Source: Acidiferrobacterales bacterium (lineage in GTDB: Bacteria; Pseudomonadota; Gammaproteobacteria; Acidiferrobacterales; Sulfurifustaceae). Taken from it: DNA of 19,636 bases. The stretch covers positions 1-19,636 of the forward strand of contig WGFP01000068.1 of the NCBI GenBank assembly GCA_015492195.1, written 5' to 3'. Below are positions 7,591 to 15,081 of the stretch, piece by piece; the stretch's first letter is position 1, and every line of letters begins with the position of its first letter. Made by a program: the position numbers and the translations under genes. A model generated the notes under the pieces. It saw nothing but the letters and a program-made list of their open reading frames with translations. It searched no databases and was not told where the DNA came from.

Positions 7591-7606
7591 CCGGGCGCGC
7601 GCCCGG
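7591..7606. repeat. Perfect 16-bp GC palindrome
   Basis: CCGGGCGCGCGCCCGG is its own reverse complement. It sits in the middle of the divergent gap and consists only of G and C. It could be a protein-binding site or a strong cruciform/hairpin; no U-run follows on either strand, so it is not a standard terminator. Confidence 0.6.
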
Positions 7607-7875
7607 GCTGTTTCCATTCAGACAAAAATTGGTCGCATCTCGGAAAGGAGCATAAATCAGAATAACCCGCGTCTGATTTCGCCGGCGACAAAAAGCGGCG
7701 TATAAGCGTGCCGTATATGCAATTGAAACGCAGATTACTTCTCCTGTCTTCACAAAATAAGTTCAATGTTAGGAATAGGTTAATAAGTTTTTCTTATGTG
7801 ATTTCTCTTCCTCCCAACCCCGGGGCCTCTGCTATATTTAATGATGATACTGAAACACCGAGGACCGGTTTTTTG

Positions 7876-8724
7876 ATGCATTCTCTCACCACCAAACGCC
7901 TAAACACCATGCTCAGCGGGCCTGAGGAGGACTTCGATCTCGCGGAAGCCGCCTTGCTCGTCGCAAAAGACGAGTACCCCGGCCTTGATATCGACGCCTA
8001 TCTGCGCCGACTTGATGATCTGGCGAAAAACCTGAAAAAGCGACTATCCCCTGATGCCGATTTCGAGGACACGGTTGTTGCGCTCAATGAATTCCTGTTC
8101 GATGAGATAGGTTTTTCCGGAAACAACAGCGACTATTATGATCCCCGTAACAGTTTTCTTAACGATGTGCTCGATCGCAAGCTCGGCATCCCTCTCACGC
8201 TTTCCATCATCTATATGGAAATCGGCAAACGCTTGGGTCTACCGCTCGAAGGCGTTTTGTTCCCCTGGCACTTCATGGTGAAACTGGCCACTGAAGAGGG
8301 TGATCTGGTACTTGACCCCTACTCAGGGGGAATCGCCTTAAGTGAGGAGGAGCTGGTGGAACGGCTTGACGGCATATCAGTGGAGCAAGGCTCATCGCTG
8401 AAAGAGCTTGCCCAGCTCCTCGTGGCGCGGCCGGCCGGAAAAAAACAGATTGTGGCGCGCATGCTGCGCAACCTGAAAAACATATATTTACAAAATAAGG
8501 ACTTTAACAAGGCGTTATCCGCGATAGAACGGATTCTTCTGATCACGCCCAATCTTCCCGAGGAAGTGCGCGAGCGGGCCTGGATCTACGAACAGCTCGA
8601 ATGCTTTGGACCCGCCCTGGAAAACTATCAGCGTTATCTGGAGCTTCAACCCGCCTCTCCCGACGTGGCGGATATTCACGCGCGGGTGATTGAGCTACAG
8701 CGTCGAGTGTCCGAAATCAATTAG
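7876..8724 (+). CDS. SirB1 family protein (transglutaminase-like core plus TPR region)
   Basis: A 282-aa cytosolic protein of the SirB1/YchA family. The transglutaminase-like fold covers about 35-185, with D-V-L-D-R-K-L-G-I-P-L-T-L-S-I-I-Y (97-113), W-H-F-M-V-K (131-136) and L-D-P-Y-S-G-G (146-152). His132 and Asp147 occupy the positions of the transglutaminase His and Asp, but I see no catalytic cysteine: the equivalent segment reads P-L-T-L-S, as is usual for SirB1 proteins. The protein is therefore probably non-enzymatic. A helical TPR-like region follows (about 190-265), with P-A-L-E-N-Y-Q-R-Y-L-E-L-Q-P. The ATG at 7876 follows GAGGA by 11 nt; an open frame extends 56 codons further 5' but is low-complexity and unlike the family. 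The precise role of the family is unknown. Confidence 0.9.
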   Translation: MHSLTTKRLNTMLSGPEEDFDLAEAALLVAKDEYPGLDIDAYLRRLDDLAKNLKKRLSPDADFEDTVVALNEFLFDEIGFSGNNSDYYDPRNSFLNDVLDRKLGIPLTLSIIYMEIGKRLGLPLEGVLFPWHFMVKLATEEGDLVLDPYSGGIALSEEELVERLDGISVEQGSSLKELAQLLVARPAGKKQIVARMLRNLKNIYLQNKDFNKALSAIERILLITPNLPEEVRERAWIYEQLECFGPALENYQRYLELQPASPDVADIHARVIELQRRVSEIN

Positions 8725-8726
8725 CA

Positions 8727-9044
8727 ATGGTCGCAAGGATGCCTGTTTCGAGCTTGGATTGCCCGAGTAATTCCCAAACCCATGGGGACAAGCCCTGGGT
8801 GCTTTACATTCTCGAATGCAGCGACGGTTCGTTCTATACCGGGATCACCAACGATCTAAAACGCCGATTTCAGGAACACAATGAAGGCTTGGCCTCGCGC
8901 TATACCCGCAGCCGACGGCCGGTGAGGGTGTGCTACCTGGAATTCTACGAGAGCCGTTCGAGCGCCCTCATCAGAGAGTGTGCGGTGAAATTACTGTCGC
9001 GCAAGGAAAAAGAGGTGCTTGTTAACTCCTATGAAAATAATTAA
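8727..9044 (+). CDS. GIY-YIG nuclease-domain protein (UPF0213/YhbQ type)
   Basis: A 105-aa protein with a single compact GIY-YIG domain at about 24-98. W-V-L-Y-I-L-E-C supplies the GIY-type strand, F-Y-T-G-I-T-N-D the YIG-type motif, R46/R47 the conserved arginine in L-K-R-R-F-Q-E-H-N, and E84 in L-I-R-E-C-A-V-K the metal-binding glutamate. Stand-alone proteins of this kind are thought to be structure-specific or DNA-repair-related nucleases, but their role is mostly untested. The ATG at 8727 is 2 nt after the SirB1-like stop, suggesting one transcript. The first 22 residues are not part of the domain and are unusual for this family, so translation might begin later; a GTG codes for residue 25. 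Confidence 0.9.
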   Translation: MVARMPVSSLDCPSNSQTHGDKPWVLYILECSDGSFYTGITNDLKRRFQEHNEGLASRYTRSRRPVRVCYLEFYESRSSALIRECAVKLLSRKEKEVLVNSYENN

Positions 9045-9067
9045 CCGGAATATTCTGGGGGTTCTAT

Positions 9068-9763
9068 TCAGGCGATCCGTGTGAAGATTAAATCCCAGAC
9101 ACGGTGACCGCGCTTTATTCCACGTTGTTCAAATCTGGTTAACGGACGGAAAGCGGGGCGTTGCGCGTAACCGCCCGGACCCGCCGCATTTTCAAATCCG
9201 TCAATCTGTGACATTACTTCCAGGATATGCCGGGCGTAATCCTCCCAGTCGGTGGCTATCGCAAAGTAGCCTCCAAGGCTTAATTTTATACGCACGAGCT
9301 CTGCAAAATCGGCTTGGAGGAGACGTCGCTTGTGATGACGTTTTTTGGGCCAGGGATCGGGAAAGAAAAGATGGACGGCGGCAAGCGAGCCGTCGGGAAT
9401 TCTTTTCGTCAGCACATCCTTGGCATCGGCGACAAGCACACGCACGTTTTCCAGCCCGCCCGCTTCGAGCCTGCGCAACAGGCTGCCCACGCCGGGACGA
9501 TGCACCTCGATGCCCAGGTAGTTGTTTTCCGGATGCGTCCCGGCCATGTCATACAGGGCGTCGCCGTTCCCAAAGCCGATCTCAACAATGACGGGCGCAT
9601 CACGTCCAAAGACGGCGATGTAATCCAGCGGCATATCGTCGTTATCGATGCCGTAACGCGGCCACAGTTCTTTCATCGCTCGGCCTTGCGCCTTGGTCAT
9701 GCGTCCTTCGCGGCGCACGTAACTGCGAATAGAGCGCACGTTTCTTATTAATCCGGGTATCAT
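9068..9763 (-). CDS. trmB: tRNA (guanine-N7-)-methyltransferase
   Basis: A 231-aa SAM-dependent enzyme that makes m7G46 in the variable loop of many tRNAs. The SAM-binding loop is V-E-I-G-F-G-N-G (60-67), the second acidic motif is G-I-E-V-H-R-P-G (84-91), and the family signature F-F-P-D-P-W-P-K-K-R-H-H-K-R-R is at 133-147. The C-terminal T-R-F-E-Q-R-G-x-x-R-G-H-x-V-W-D-L is also diagnostic. I chose the ATG at 9761-9763: the frame extends upstream to a TTG at 9811, but those 16 residues run into the repeat-bearing gap. It lies downstream of thiS-thiG on the same strand, separated by about 105 bp, an order also known in other gammaproteobacteria. Confidence 0.96.
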   Translation of the reverse strand: MIPGLIRNVRSIRSYVRREGRMTKAQGRAMKELWPRYGIDNDDMPLDYIAVFGRDAPVIVEIGFGNGDALYDMAGTHPENNYLGIEVHRPGVGSLLRRLEAGGLENVRVLVADAKDVLTKRIPDGSLAAVHLFFPDPWPKKRHHKRRLLQADFAELVRIKLSLGGYFAIATDWEDYARHILEVMSQIDGFENAAGPGGYAQRPAFRPLTRFEQRGIKRGHRVWDLIFTRIA

Positions 9764-9801
9764 AAAAAGATTTACCAGGGAATGTCGCTGAACAAGAGTG
9801 T

Positions 9802-9858
9802 CAAGTATCAAGTAACAAGTAAAACTTACGGGGTCATCCTTGTTATTCTTGCTACTTG
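9802..9858. repeat. Inverted repeat built on CAAGTAN heptads
   Basis: The left arm (9802-9822) reads as three head-to-tail heptads: CAAGTAT, CAAGTAA, CAAGTAA. The right arm (9839-9858) is the reverse complement of CAAGTAGCAAGAATAACAAG and so mirrors the left arm with one substitution and a 2-nt insertion. About 19 bp separate the arms. It lies between thiG and trmB and could form a long hairpin in their shared transcript. The heptad pattern suggests a dispersed intergenic repeat family. Confidence 0.7.
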
Positions 9859-9868
9859 CCGCTGCCTC

Positions 9869-10696
9869 TCAGAAAAACGTTCCACCGACGGGCGAGGACG
9901 GCGAACCGTACTGCTTGCGCGCCATGCGCCCGGCGAGGTAGGCCTCGCGTCCGGCCTCCACCGCCTTTTTCATGGCCGCCGCCATCCGTATCGGGTTGTT
10001 CGCCTTGGCGATGGCGGTGTTCATCAGCACGCCGTCGCAGCCCAATTCCATGGCAATCGCGGCGTCGCTGGCCGTGCCGACACCGGCGTCAACCAGAATC
10101 GGCACCGTGGCCGCCTCGACGATGAAGCGGATGTTGTACGGGTTACGAATGCCGAGGCCCGATCCGATGGGCGCGGCGAGCGGCATGACCGCCACACACC
10201 CCATCTCCTCGAAGCGTCTGGCAACGATGGGGTCGTCGTTGGTATACACCATCACCTTGAACCCATCCTTAATCAGGATCTCGGCCGCCTCCAGGGTTTG
10301 CGGAATGTCCGGGAACAAGGTTTTTTCATCTCCCAGCACTTCCAGCTTCACCAGATCGTGACCATTCAACAGCTCCCGCGCCAGCCGGCAGGTACGCACG
10401 GCGTCATCAACGGTATAGCAACCGGCGGTGTTGGGCAGGATGGTGTATTGATCCGGGGGCAGGATGTCCAGCAGATTGGGTTCGCCGGGACTCTGGCCGA
10501 TGTTGGTACGCCGGATGGCCACCGTCACAATCTGCGCGCCGCTCGCCTCCACCGCGCGGCGGGTCTCGTCCAGGTCTTTGTACTTCCCGGTCCCAACCAG
10601 CAGGCGCGAGCGGTATTCCACCCCGGCGACAATCAGGGGCTTGTCGGGCCGCGCCCTTTCACCAATTTCTTTCACTTTCGATATCGACGTTGTCAT
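9869..10696 (-). CDS. thiG: Thiazole synthase
   Basis: A 275-aa cytosolic enzyme that condenses 1-deoxy-xylulose 5-phosphate, dehydroglycine and the sulfur of ThiS thiocarboxylate into the thiazole of thiamin. Key motifs are R-L-L-V-G-T-G-K-Y (31-39), V-T-V-A-I-R-R (57-63), L-P-N-T-A-G-C (87-93), V-K-L-E-V-L-G-D (116-123, with K117 as the likely Schiff-base lysine), A-A-P-I-G-S-G-L-G-I (174-183), and V-D-A-G-V-G near the C terminus. GGAGG lies about 6 nt before the ATG at 10694-10696, and that ATG overlaps the thiS stop (TGATG). The N terminus is about 18 residues longer than in many ThiG proteins, but the strong ribosome binding site and coupling support this start. Confidence 0.97.
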   Translation of the reverse strand: MTTSISKVKEIGERARPDKPLIVAGVEYRSRLLVGTGKYKDLDETRRAVEASGAQIVTVAIRRTNIGQSPGEPNLLDILPPDQYTILPNTAGCYTVDDAVRTCRLARELLNGHDLVKLEVLGDEKTLFPDIPQTLEAAEILIKDGFKVMVYTNDDPIVARRFEEMGCVAVMPLAAPIGSGLGIRNPYNIRFIVEAATVPILVDAGVGTASDAAIAMELGCDGVLMNTAIAKANNPIRMAAAMKKAVEAGREAYLAGRMARKQYGSPSSPVGGTFF

Positions 10697-10896
10697 CAGC
10701 CGCCTCCGATCGCAACCACCACTTCGATGCGGTCGTTGTCTTGTATTTGATAATCGCCGTGCCGGCTTCGCGGCACGATTTCATGGTTTACTTCAACCGC
10801 GACCCGTCGCTCGGCCAGGCCCATCTCCTGAAGCAGCTGGGCCACGGAAATCGGGGCGTCGAAAGACTTTTGCTGTCCATTGAGAAGAATATTCAT
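10696..10896 (-). CDS. thiS: Sulfur carrier protein ThiS
   Basis: A 66-aa ubiquitin-like protein that carries sulfur as a C-terminal thiocarboxylate for thiazole synthesis. It begins M-N-I-L-L-N-G-Q and ends V-V-V-A-I-G-G-G, providing the required C-terminal Gly-Gly. I chose the ATG at 10894-10896, which gives the normal ThiS length; an upstream TTG would add nine residues. It overlaps thiG by one base, so carrier and enzyme should be made together. I see no THI-box (TPP riboswitch) consensus in the 180 bp before the gene, so control by thiamin would need another mechanism or the element is elsewhere. Confidence 0.95.
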   Translation of the reverse strand: MNILLNGQQKSFDAPISVAQLLQEMGLAERRVAVEVNHEIVPRSRHGDYQIQDNDRIEVVVAIGGG

Positions 10897-10949
10897 GATC
10901 CCGGGAACCTGCGGGTGCAACAACCGTTCAAATATCGCTACAATGAGAT

Positions 10950-11023
10950 GCCATATTGTATGGCGAACCGCCGGTCAATGTACATGGAGGTAGGAGCCCC
11001 TCCCACTCCCCGCCTCATCGGGG
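10950..11023. repeat. Two hairpins between thiS and tRNA-Gly
   Basis: GCCATA-TTG-TATGGC (10950-10964) is a perfect 6-bp stem. CCCCG-CCTCAT-CGGGG (11008-11023) is a perfect 5-bp stem. They lie in the divergent leader between thiS (minus) and tRNA-Gly (plus). Neither has a U-run. The promoters for both units must also be in this 180-bp gap, but I could not assign them. Confidence 0.4.
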
Positions 11024-11077
11024 CCTAAACATCACATTGGGACGTCTCCGGAGGGGGAAACGCAATGGCAAATACGC

Positions 11078-11151
11078 GCGGGTGTAGTTCAATGGTAGAA
11101 CGAGAGCTTCCCAAGCTTTAGACGTGGGTTCGATTCCCATCACCCGCTCCA
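11078..11151 (+). tRNA. tRNA-Gly (anticodon CCC)
   Basis: A 74-nt cloverleaf. The acceptor GCGGGTG pairs with CACCCGC, followed by discriminator T and an encoded CCA. The anticodon arm AGAGC-TTCCCAA-GCTTT places CCC in the loop, with one G-T pair in the stem. The T-arm is GTGGG-TTCGATT-CCCAT. The sequence is very close to E. coli glyU, tRNA-Gly(CCC), which reads GGG codons. It precedes the AsmA gene by about 20 bp, so the AsmA start may be near the processed 3' end of this transcript. Confidence 0.97.
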
Positions 11152-11170
11152 TTTCCTCAAAGAAGTCGAC

Positions 11171-13108
11171 ATGAAAAAAATACTAAAAATCCTCGCAATC
11201 CTTATCGGCGCCGTTGCCGCCCTCATTATTATTCTGGCCATCGCCCTGCCGTTTTTGATCGACCCCAATCAGTACAAGGGGGAGATCGTCAAAATCGTCA
11301 AACAGCACACCGGCCGTAATCTGGAGATTGCGGGCGACATCGACCTGTCGGTCTTTCCCTGGCTGGGCGTGGAAGTGAGCGGCGTGCAACTGAGCAATGC
11401 CCGGGGATTCGGTAAAAAACCGTTTGCAAAAATCGATTCCGCGGGCATCAAGGTGGAGCTGCTGCCGTTGTTCAGACAAGAAATCCGCGTGGACACACTA
11501 TTTCTGAACGGCCTGGAGCTGAACCTCGCGCGCAGCGCCCGAGGGCAAAGCAACTGGGATGACCTGATCAAGACCCCCCAACAGCAGGAACCCGCCGCGC
11601 CCAGTGAACAATTGGTAGGCGTCGGGCTTGCCGGGTTTCTCATCGACAAAATCAATGTCCGCGCCGCCAACATCGTCTATCAGGACAAACAGGCCGGCGA
11701 CGTCTACGCCGTACACAACCTGGAATTGAAAACCGGGAAGATCAGCTACGGCAAACCGGTGGACCTGCGCCTGGCCTTTGATCTTGAAACCGGCAGTCCG
11801 CCTCTGCGCACGCGCGTGGCGCTCAAATTGAAACTCGACGTGGATCTGGACCGCCAGACCCTGGATATCCCCAGCCTGTCCCTGACGCTTGATGATCTGG
11901 ACCTCAAGGCCGCCGCCAAGGGAAGCAACATCTTCGACGCCCCGTTATTAAAAGGCGGCTTTGCGGTTTCCGCTTTCAACCCTCGCGCCCTCATGAAAAA
12001 GCTCGGCATCGAATACGCCGCCGCGGACAAGAACGCCCTCACCAAGCTTTCGCTCAAGTCGGACTTTTCCGCTTCCGGCAACGGCGCGCAACTCAAGGGA
12101 TTAAACCTTCAACTTGACGACAGCCGTATCAACGGCACGGTTGGGATCCGGAATTTCGCCAAGCCTGCGTATAAACTCGATCTGACAATCGACCAGCTTG
12201 ATCTCGATCGTTATCTCCCCCCGGAAACGCCCGCACAGAAATCCGCCGCGCCGGCAAATCCGGTGGTCATCGGCGTGGCCACCCTGCGTCGCTTTAACAC
12301 CCACGGCCGGTTGCAGATCAAACGCCTGAAGGCGATGGGAATTCGCGCCGCCGACGTCGTCATCCGGATCGCGGCCAATGACGGCCTGATCACGCTGGGA
12401 CCCAACAAGGCCGGGCTCTACGGCGGAAGTTACGCGGGCCACATCGTGGTGGACGCGCGCGGCAAAACGCCTGTCTTCAAAATCAACGAACGATTAAACG
12501 CCGTCCAACTGGGGCCTTTCCTTAAGGACATGGATCTTTTCGATAAATACAGCGGCACCGGCGATCTCAACATTAAACTTTCGGCGAAGGGATTAAACGA
12601 CCAACAAATTAAAAAGACCCTGAACGGGACCGTGTCGGTGCTCCTGCGCAACGGCAAAATTGAAGGAGTGAATTTACAAAAAATGATCTACGACGCCCGC
12701 AAGGCCTATGACACGGTGCGAGGCAAACCGGTGCGGGTGACGGCCAAACCCAGTGACGAGACGGTCTTCGCCCGCTTGAGCGCCACGTTGCGCGTGACCA
12801 ACGGCGTGGCGCGCAACGACGACTTTACGCTGCAAGGGCCGACGGTGCGGGCAAAGGGCCGGGGGACGGCGAACCTGGTGAGTGAGCGGCTGGATTACCG
12901 CATGAAGGTCACGCTCGCCGAGGAAGCGGGTCGCAAAGGTACGACCGTGCCGCTGCGCATTACCGGCACGTTTGCCGATCCCACATACAGCGTCGATCTT
13001 GGGGAAGTCATCAAACAAAAAGCGGAAAAGAAGATTGAAAAGGAAAAAGATGAATTAAAAGACAAGCTGAAAGAGAAACTGAAAAAGAAATTCAAGATTC
13101 TGCAATAA
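11171..13108 (+). CDS. AsmA family protein
   Basis: A 645-aa inner-membrane-anchored protein with a large periplasmic part. Residues 5-30 form one N-terminal TM helix. The AsmA N-terminal signature follows: F-L-I-D-P-N-Q-Y-K (28-36), G-R-N-L-E-I-A-G-D-I-D-L-S (48-60), then V-x-V-S-G-V-Q-L-S-N. The middle is repetitive beta structure. The AsmA C-terminal region (about 470-600) includes G-T-G-D-L-N-I-K-L-S-A-K-G and the conserved G-x-x-x-G-x-G-T-x-N-L pattern. The last 45 residues are a very Lys/Glu-rich helix. AsmA-like proteins are implicated in outer-membrane assembly and lipid transport between membranes; the specific job of this one is inferred. It is the first gene of a tight plus-strand run ending with yggX. 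Confidence 0.92.
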   Translation: MKKILKILAILIGAVAALIIILAIALPFLIDPNQYKGEIVKIVKQHTGRNLEIAGDIDLSVFPWLGVEVSGVQLSNARGFGKKPFAKIDSAGIKVELLPLFRQEIRVDTLFLNGLELNLARSARGQSNWDDLIKTPQQQEPAAPSEQLVGVGLAGFLIDKINVRAANIVYQDKQAGDVYAVHNLELKTGKISYGKPVDLRLAFDLETGSPPLRTRVALKLKLDVDLDRQTLDIPSLSLTLDDLDLKAAAKGSNIFDAPLLKGGFAVSAFNPRALMKKLGIEYAAADKNALTKLSLKSDFSASGNGAQLKGLNLQLDDSRINGTVGIRNFAKPAYKLDLTIDQLDLDRYLPPETPAQKSAAPANPVVIGVATLRRFNTHGRLQIKRLKAMGIRAADVVIRIAANDGLITLGPNKAGLYGGSYAGHIVVDARGKTPVFKINERLNAVQLGPFLKDMDLFDKYSGTGDLNIKLSAKGLNDQQIKKTLNGTVSVLLRNGKIEGVNLQKMIYDARKAYDTVRGKPVRVTAKPSDETVFARLSATLRVTNGVARNDDFTLQGPTVRAKGRGTANLVSERLDYRMKVTLAEEAGRKGTTVPLRITGTFADPTYSVDLGEVIKQKAEKKIEKEKDELKDKLKEKLKKKFKILQ

Positions 13109-13113
13109 CGGCC

Positions 13114-13704
13114 ATGCAAGCGACAAAATTTCTCGTGCCTGCATTGATATCTATCCCATTCCTATGCACGCCCGTCACCGCCGCCACGATACTGAAGGTC
13201 AAGGTCGATCATGCCGGGGGCCGGTACACGGTGATGTTTGATGCGCGCCTTGATGCCGACAGCGCAATCATCAGACAACACCTGACCGACTACGACAACC
13301 TTAGCCGTTTGTCCGACGCCATTACCGAAAGTCGTATTTTGCAAACCTATGCGGATGGAAAACAACGCATCCTGGTGACAGTGAGTTCCTGCGTGCTGTT
13401 CTTCTGCAAAACCATCAAGAATGTCCAGGACGTGGAAACCCTGGACAACGGCGATATCGTGAGCCGCTCGGACCCGGAGGAAAGCGATTACAGCTATGCC
13501 ACGCAACGCTGGCAGATTATTCCGGAAAACGGCCATACGCGCCTGAAGCACCAGGCGGAGCTGGTCCCGAAATTCTACGTCCCGCCGCTCATCGGTCCCT
13601 GGCTGGTCAAAAAACGCATTTATAATGAGCTGAGAATCACCGTCCAAAAGCTGGAGATACTTGCCGGGGATACAGAGGAAGCAGACGAAGCCGATGAAGA
13701 ATAA
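13114..13704 (+). CDS. Exported SRPBCC (START-like) protein
   Basis: A 196-aa protein with a signal peptide (residues 1-24; hydrophobic L-V-P-A-L-I-S-I-P-F-L, cleavage near V-T-A-A). The mature part fits a SRPBCC/polyketide-cyclase-like ligand-binding fold: an opening strand F-D-A-R-L-D-A-D, the helix Y-D-N-L-S-R-L-S-D-A-I, the strands with I-L-V-T-V-S-S-C-V-L-F-F-C, and a C-terminal helix P-W-L-V-K-K-R-I-Y-N-E-L. Two cysteines eight residues apart could pair in the periplasm. The tail is acidic (D-T-E-E-A-D-E-A-D-E-E). It starts 5 bp after AsmA and overlaps mutY by 11 bp. A hydrophobic-ligand role beside AsmA is plausible but inferred. Confidence 0.8.
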   Translation: MQATKFLVPALISIPFLCTPVTAATILKVKVDHAGGRYTVMFDARLDADSAIIRQHLTDYDNLSRLSDAITESRILQTYADGKQRILVTVSSCVLFFCKTIKNVQDVETLDNGDIVSRSDPEESDYSYATQRWQIIPENGHTRLKHQAELVPKFYVPPLIGPWLVKKRIYNELRITVQKLEILAGDTEEADEADEE

Positions 13705-14740
13705 ATTCACGCTCAGTGACCGCTTGCTCGCCTGGTACGACCGTCACGGCCGCAAAGACCTTCCCTGGAAACGGGCGGGCGACCCCTATCACATCTGGGC
13801 GTCGGAAATCATGTTGCAACAGACCCAGGTGACGACGGTCATTCCTTATTTCCAGCGGTTCGTGGCACGCTTTCCCGACATCGCCACATTGGCCCGGGCG
13901 GACATGAACGAAGTGCTGCATCTCTGGACGGGGCTTGGGTATTACGCACGCGCGCGCAATCTGCATCGCGCGGCGGCAATCCTGATGCAAGAACACGGCG
14001 CGGAATTTCCGCGGGATTACGACAGCGTGCGCCGGTTGCCCGGCATCGGCCGGTCCACGGCCGGGGCCATCCTGGCGCTCGCCTTTGATCAGCGTCACGC
14101 CATCTTGGACGGTAATGTCAAACGCGTCCTGGCGCGTCACAACGCCATCGGTGAACCGCTGAACAAGCGTGATACGGAAAATCGCTTATGGCGACTCGCG
14201 GAGAAATTTACCCCGCACGTGAGAGTGGCCGACTACACCCAGGCGATGATGGACCTGGGTGCAACCGTCTGCCGACGCGCAAATCCTGATTGCGCGCAGT
14301 GCCCGTTGAACGGGTCCTGTCAGGCGAGGCGACTCGGCTCGCCTGAGGATTACCCTGTCACCGTGCAACGGAAACGACTTCCGGTAAAGTCCGTCAAGAT
14401 GTTGATGATCCGAAACAATCATGGACAGGTTCTGCTGCAACAGCGCCCGCCCGCCGGGATATGGGGCGGCCTCTGGGGATTCCCGGAATGCACCGAGAAA
14501 GACGTGCAACGCTGGTGCCGCAAGGAATTGGGCCTGGAGATCTCGCCTGAATTAACCTGGCCCGTGTTGCGCCACACCTTCAGTCATTTTCGTCTCGACA
14601 TCACGCCCATACCTGCGCGCGTCGCGGGGGAAAGCCTACGGGCAATGGAAGCCGACGGTACAGTCTGGTATAACCCTGAGCAACCGGATGAACGCGGCTT
14701 TGCGGCGCCGGTCAAACGGTTGCTTGAACAGTTGAGGTAA
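13694..14740 (+). CDS. mutY: Adenine DNA glycosylase
   Basis: A 348-aa base-excision repair enzyme that removes adenine mispaired with 8-oxoguanine. The catalytic Glu38 lies in S-E-I-M-L-Q-Q-T-Q-V (37-46). The helix-hairpin-helix is L-P-G-I-G-R-S-T-A (115-123), and Asp139 lies in I-L-D-G-N-V-K-R-V. The [4Fe-4S] cysteines are C193, C200, C203 and C209 (C-x6-C-x2-C-x5-C), each one residue later than in E. coli MutY. The C-terminal NUDIX-like 8-oxoG recognition domain (about 232-345) contains R-H-T-F-S-H-F. The ATG at 13694 gives the family N terminus; an upstream TTG is rejected. It overlaps the START-like gene by 11 bp and is followed by yggX after 4 bp. Confidence 0.97.
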   Translation: MKNKFTLSDRLLAWYDRHGRKDLPWKRAGDPYHIWASEIMLQQTQVTTVIPYFQRFVARFPDIATLARADMNEVLHLWTGLGYYARARNLHRAAAILMQEHGAEFPRDYDSVRRLPGIGRSTAGAILALAFDQRHAILDGNVKRVLARHNAIGEPLNKRDTENRLWRLAEKFTPHVRVADYTQAMMDLGATVCRRANPDCAQCPLNGSCQARRLGSPEDYPVTVQRKRLPVKSVKMLMIRNNHGQVLLQQRPPAGIWGGLWGFPECTEKDVQRWCRKELGLEISPELTWPVLRHTFSHFRLDITPIPARVAGESLRAMEADGTVWYNPEQPDERGFAAPVKRLLEQLR

Positions 14741-14744
14741 CGAA

Positions 14745-15020
14745 ATGGCGCGAATGGTGCAGTGCGTGAAACTCGGTCGTGAGGCCGAGGGCTTGGATTA
14801 CCCCACTTATCCCGGTGAACTCGGCAAAAAGATTTGGGAGAACGTCTCGAAAGAAGCGTGGCAACTGTGGCTTGGCCATCAGACCATGTTGATGAACGAG
14901 TATCGCATCAATCCCCTTGACCCGAAGGCGCGCAAGTTTATCGAAGCGGAAATGGAAAAATTCTTTTTTGGGGAAGGTTCGCAATTGCCGCCGGATTACC
15001 AGCCACCCGCCAGCAAGTAA
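14745..15020 (+). CDS. yggX: Probable Fe(2+)-trafficking protein YggX
   Basis: A 91-aa cytosolic protein of the YggX family, linked to iron handling and protection of Fe-S enzymes from oxidation. The match is full length: M-V-Q-C-V-K-L-G-R-E-A-E-G-L-D (4-18, with the conserved Cys7), Y-P-G-E-L-G-K-K-I, W-x-x-W-L-G-H-Q-T-M-L-M-N-E-Y, and L-P-P-D-Y at the end. It lies 4 bp after mutY, which encodes an Fe-S enzyme; the mutY-yggX pair is common in gammaproteobacteria. Confidence 0.97.
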   Translation: MARMVQCVKLGREAEGLDYPTYPGELGKKIWENVSKEAWQLWLGHQTMLMNEYRINPLDPKARKFIEAEMEKFFFGEGSQLPPDYQPPASK

Positions 15021-15046
15021 CAAAATCGCACCGACGGTCACGGGTT

Positions 15047-15075
15047 TTTACAAACATTCCGGGGTTTTCTATAAT
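15047..15075 (+). promoter_or_regulatory. Sigma-70-type promoter for the tRNA-Phe transcript
   Basis: The -35 TTTACA (15047-15052, five of six consensus bases) and -10 TATAAT (15070-15075, perfect) are separated by exactly 17 bp. A GC-rich segment, GCGCCGCC, follows directly, as is typical for stringently controlled stable-RNA promoters. The predicted start near 15081 precedes mature tRNA-Phe by about 225 nt, so the primary transcript would carry the whole repeat-rich leader. Confidence 0.75.
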
Positions 15076-15081
15076 GCGCCG

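Larger units (their letters stand above)
7447..7875. other. 429-bp intergenic region without a convincing gene
   Basis: This gap lies between two divergently transcribed genes. It contains a TATAAT on the minus strand (7458-7463), an inverted repeat CGGTTC/GAACCG (7502-7525), a perfect 16-bp GC palindrome (7591-7606), and an AT-rich segment from about 7690 before the SirB1-like gene. Open frames crossing it on the minus strand read mainly antisense or out of frame and show no recognisable protein features. Promoters for both flanking genes should be here, but no clear -35/-10 pair stands out. Confidence 0.6.

Noticed and set aside
7229..7753. Minus-strand frame of 174 codons across the divergent gap
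   Set aside because: Its 3' half overlaps the lipoprotein gene out of frame and its 5' half shows no protein-like features or ribosome binding site.
8727..8792. The 22-residue N-terminal extension of the GIY-YIG protein as a signal peptide
   Set aside because: It is polar, with no hydrophobic core; a later start or a plain extension is more likely.
9782..10750. Long plus-strand frame (322 codons) opposite thiG
   Set aside because: Antisense shadow of a strongly conserved gene; the peptide is low in hydrophobic periodicity and rich in Gly, His and Arg.
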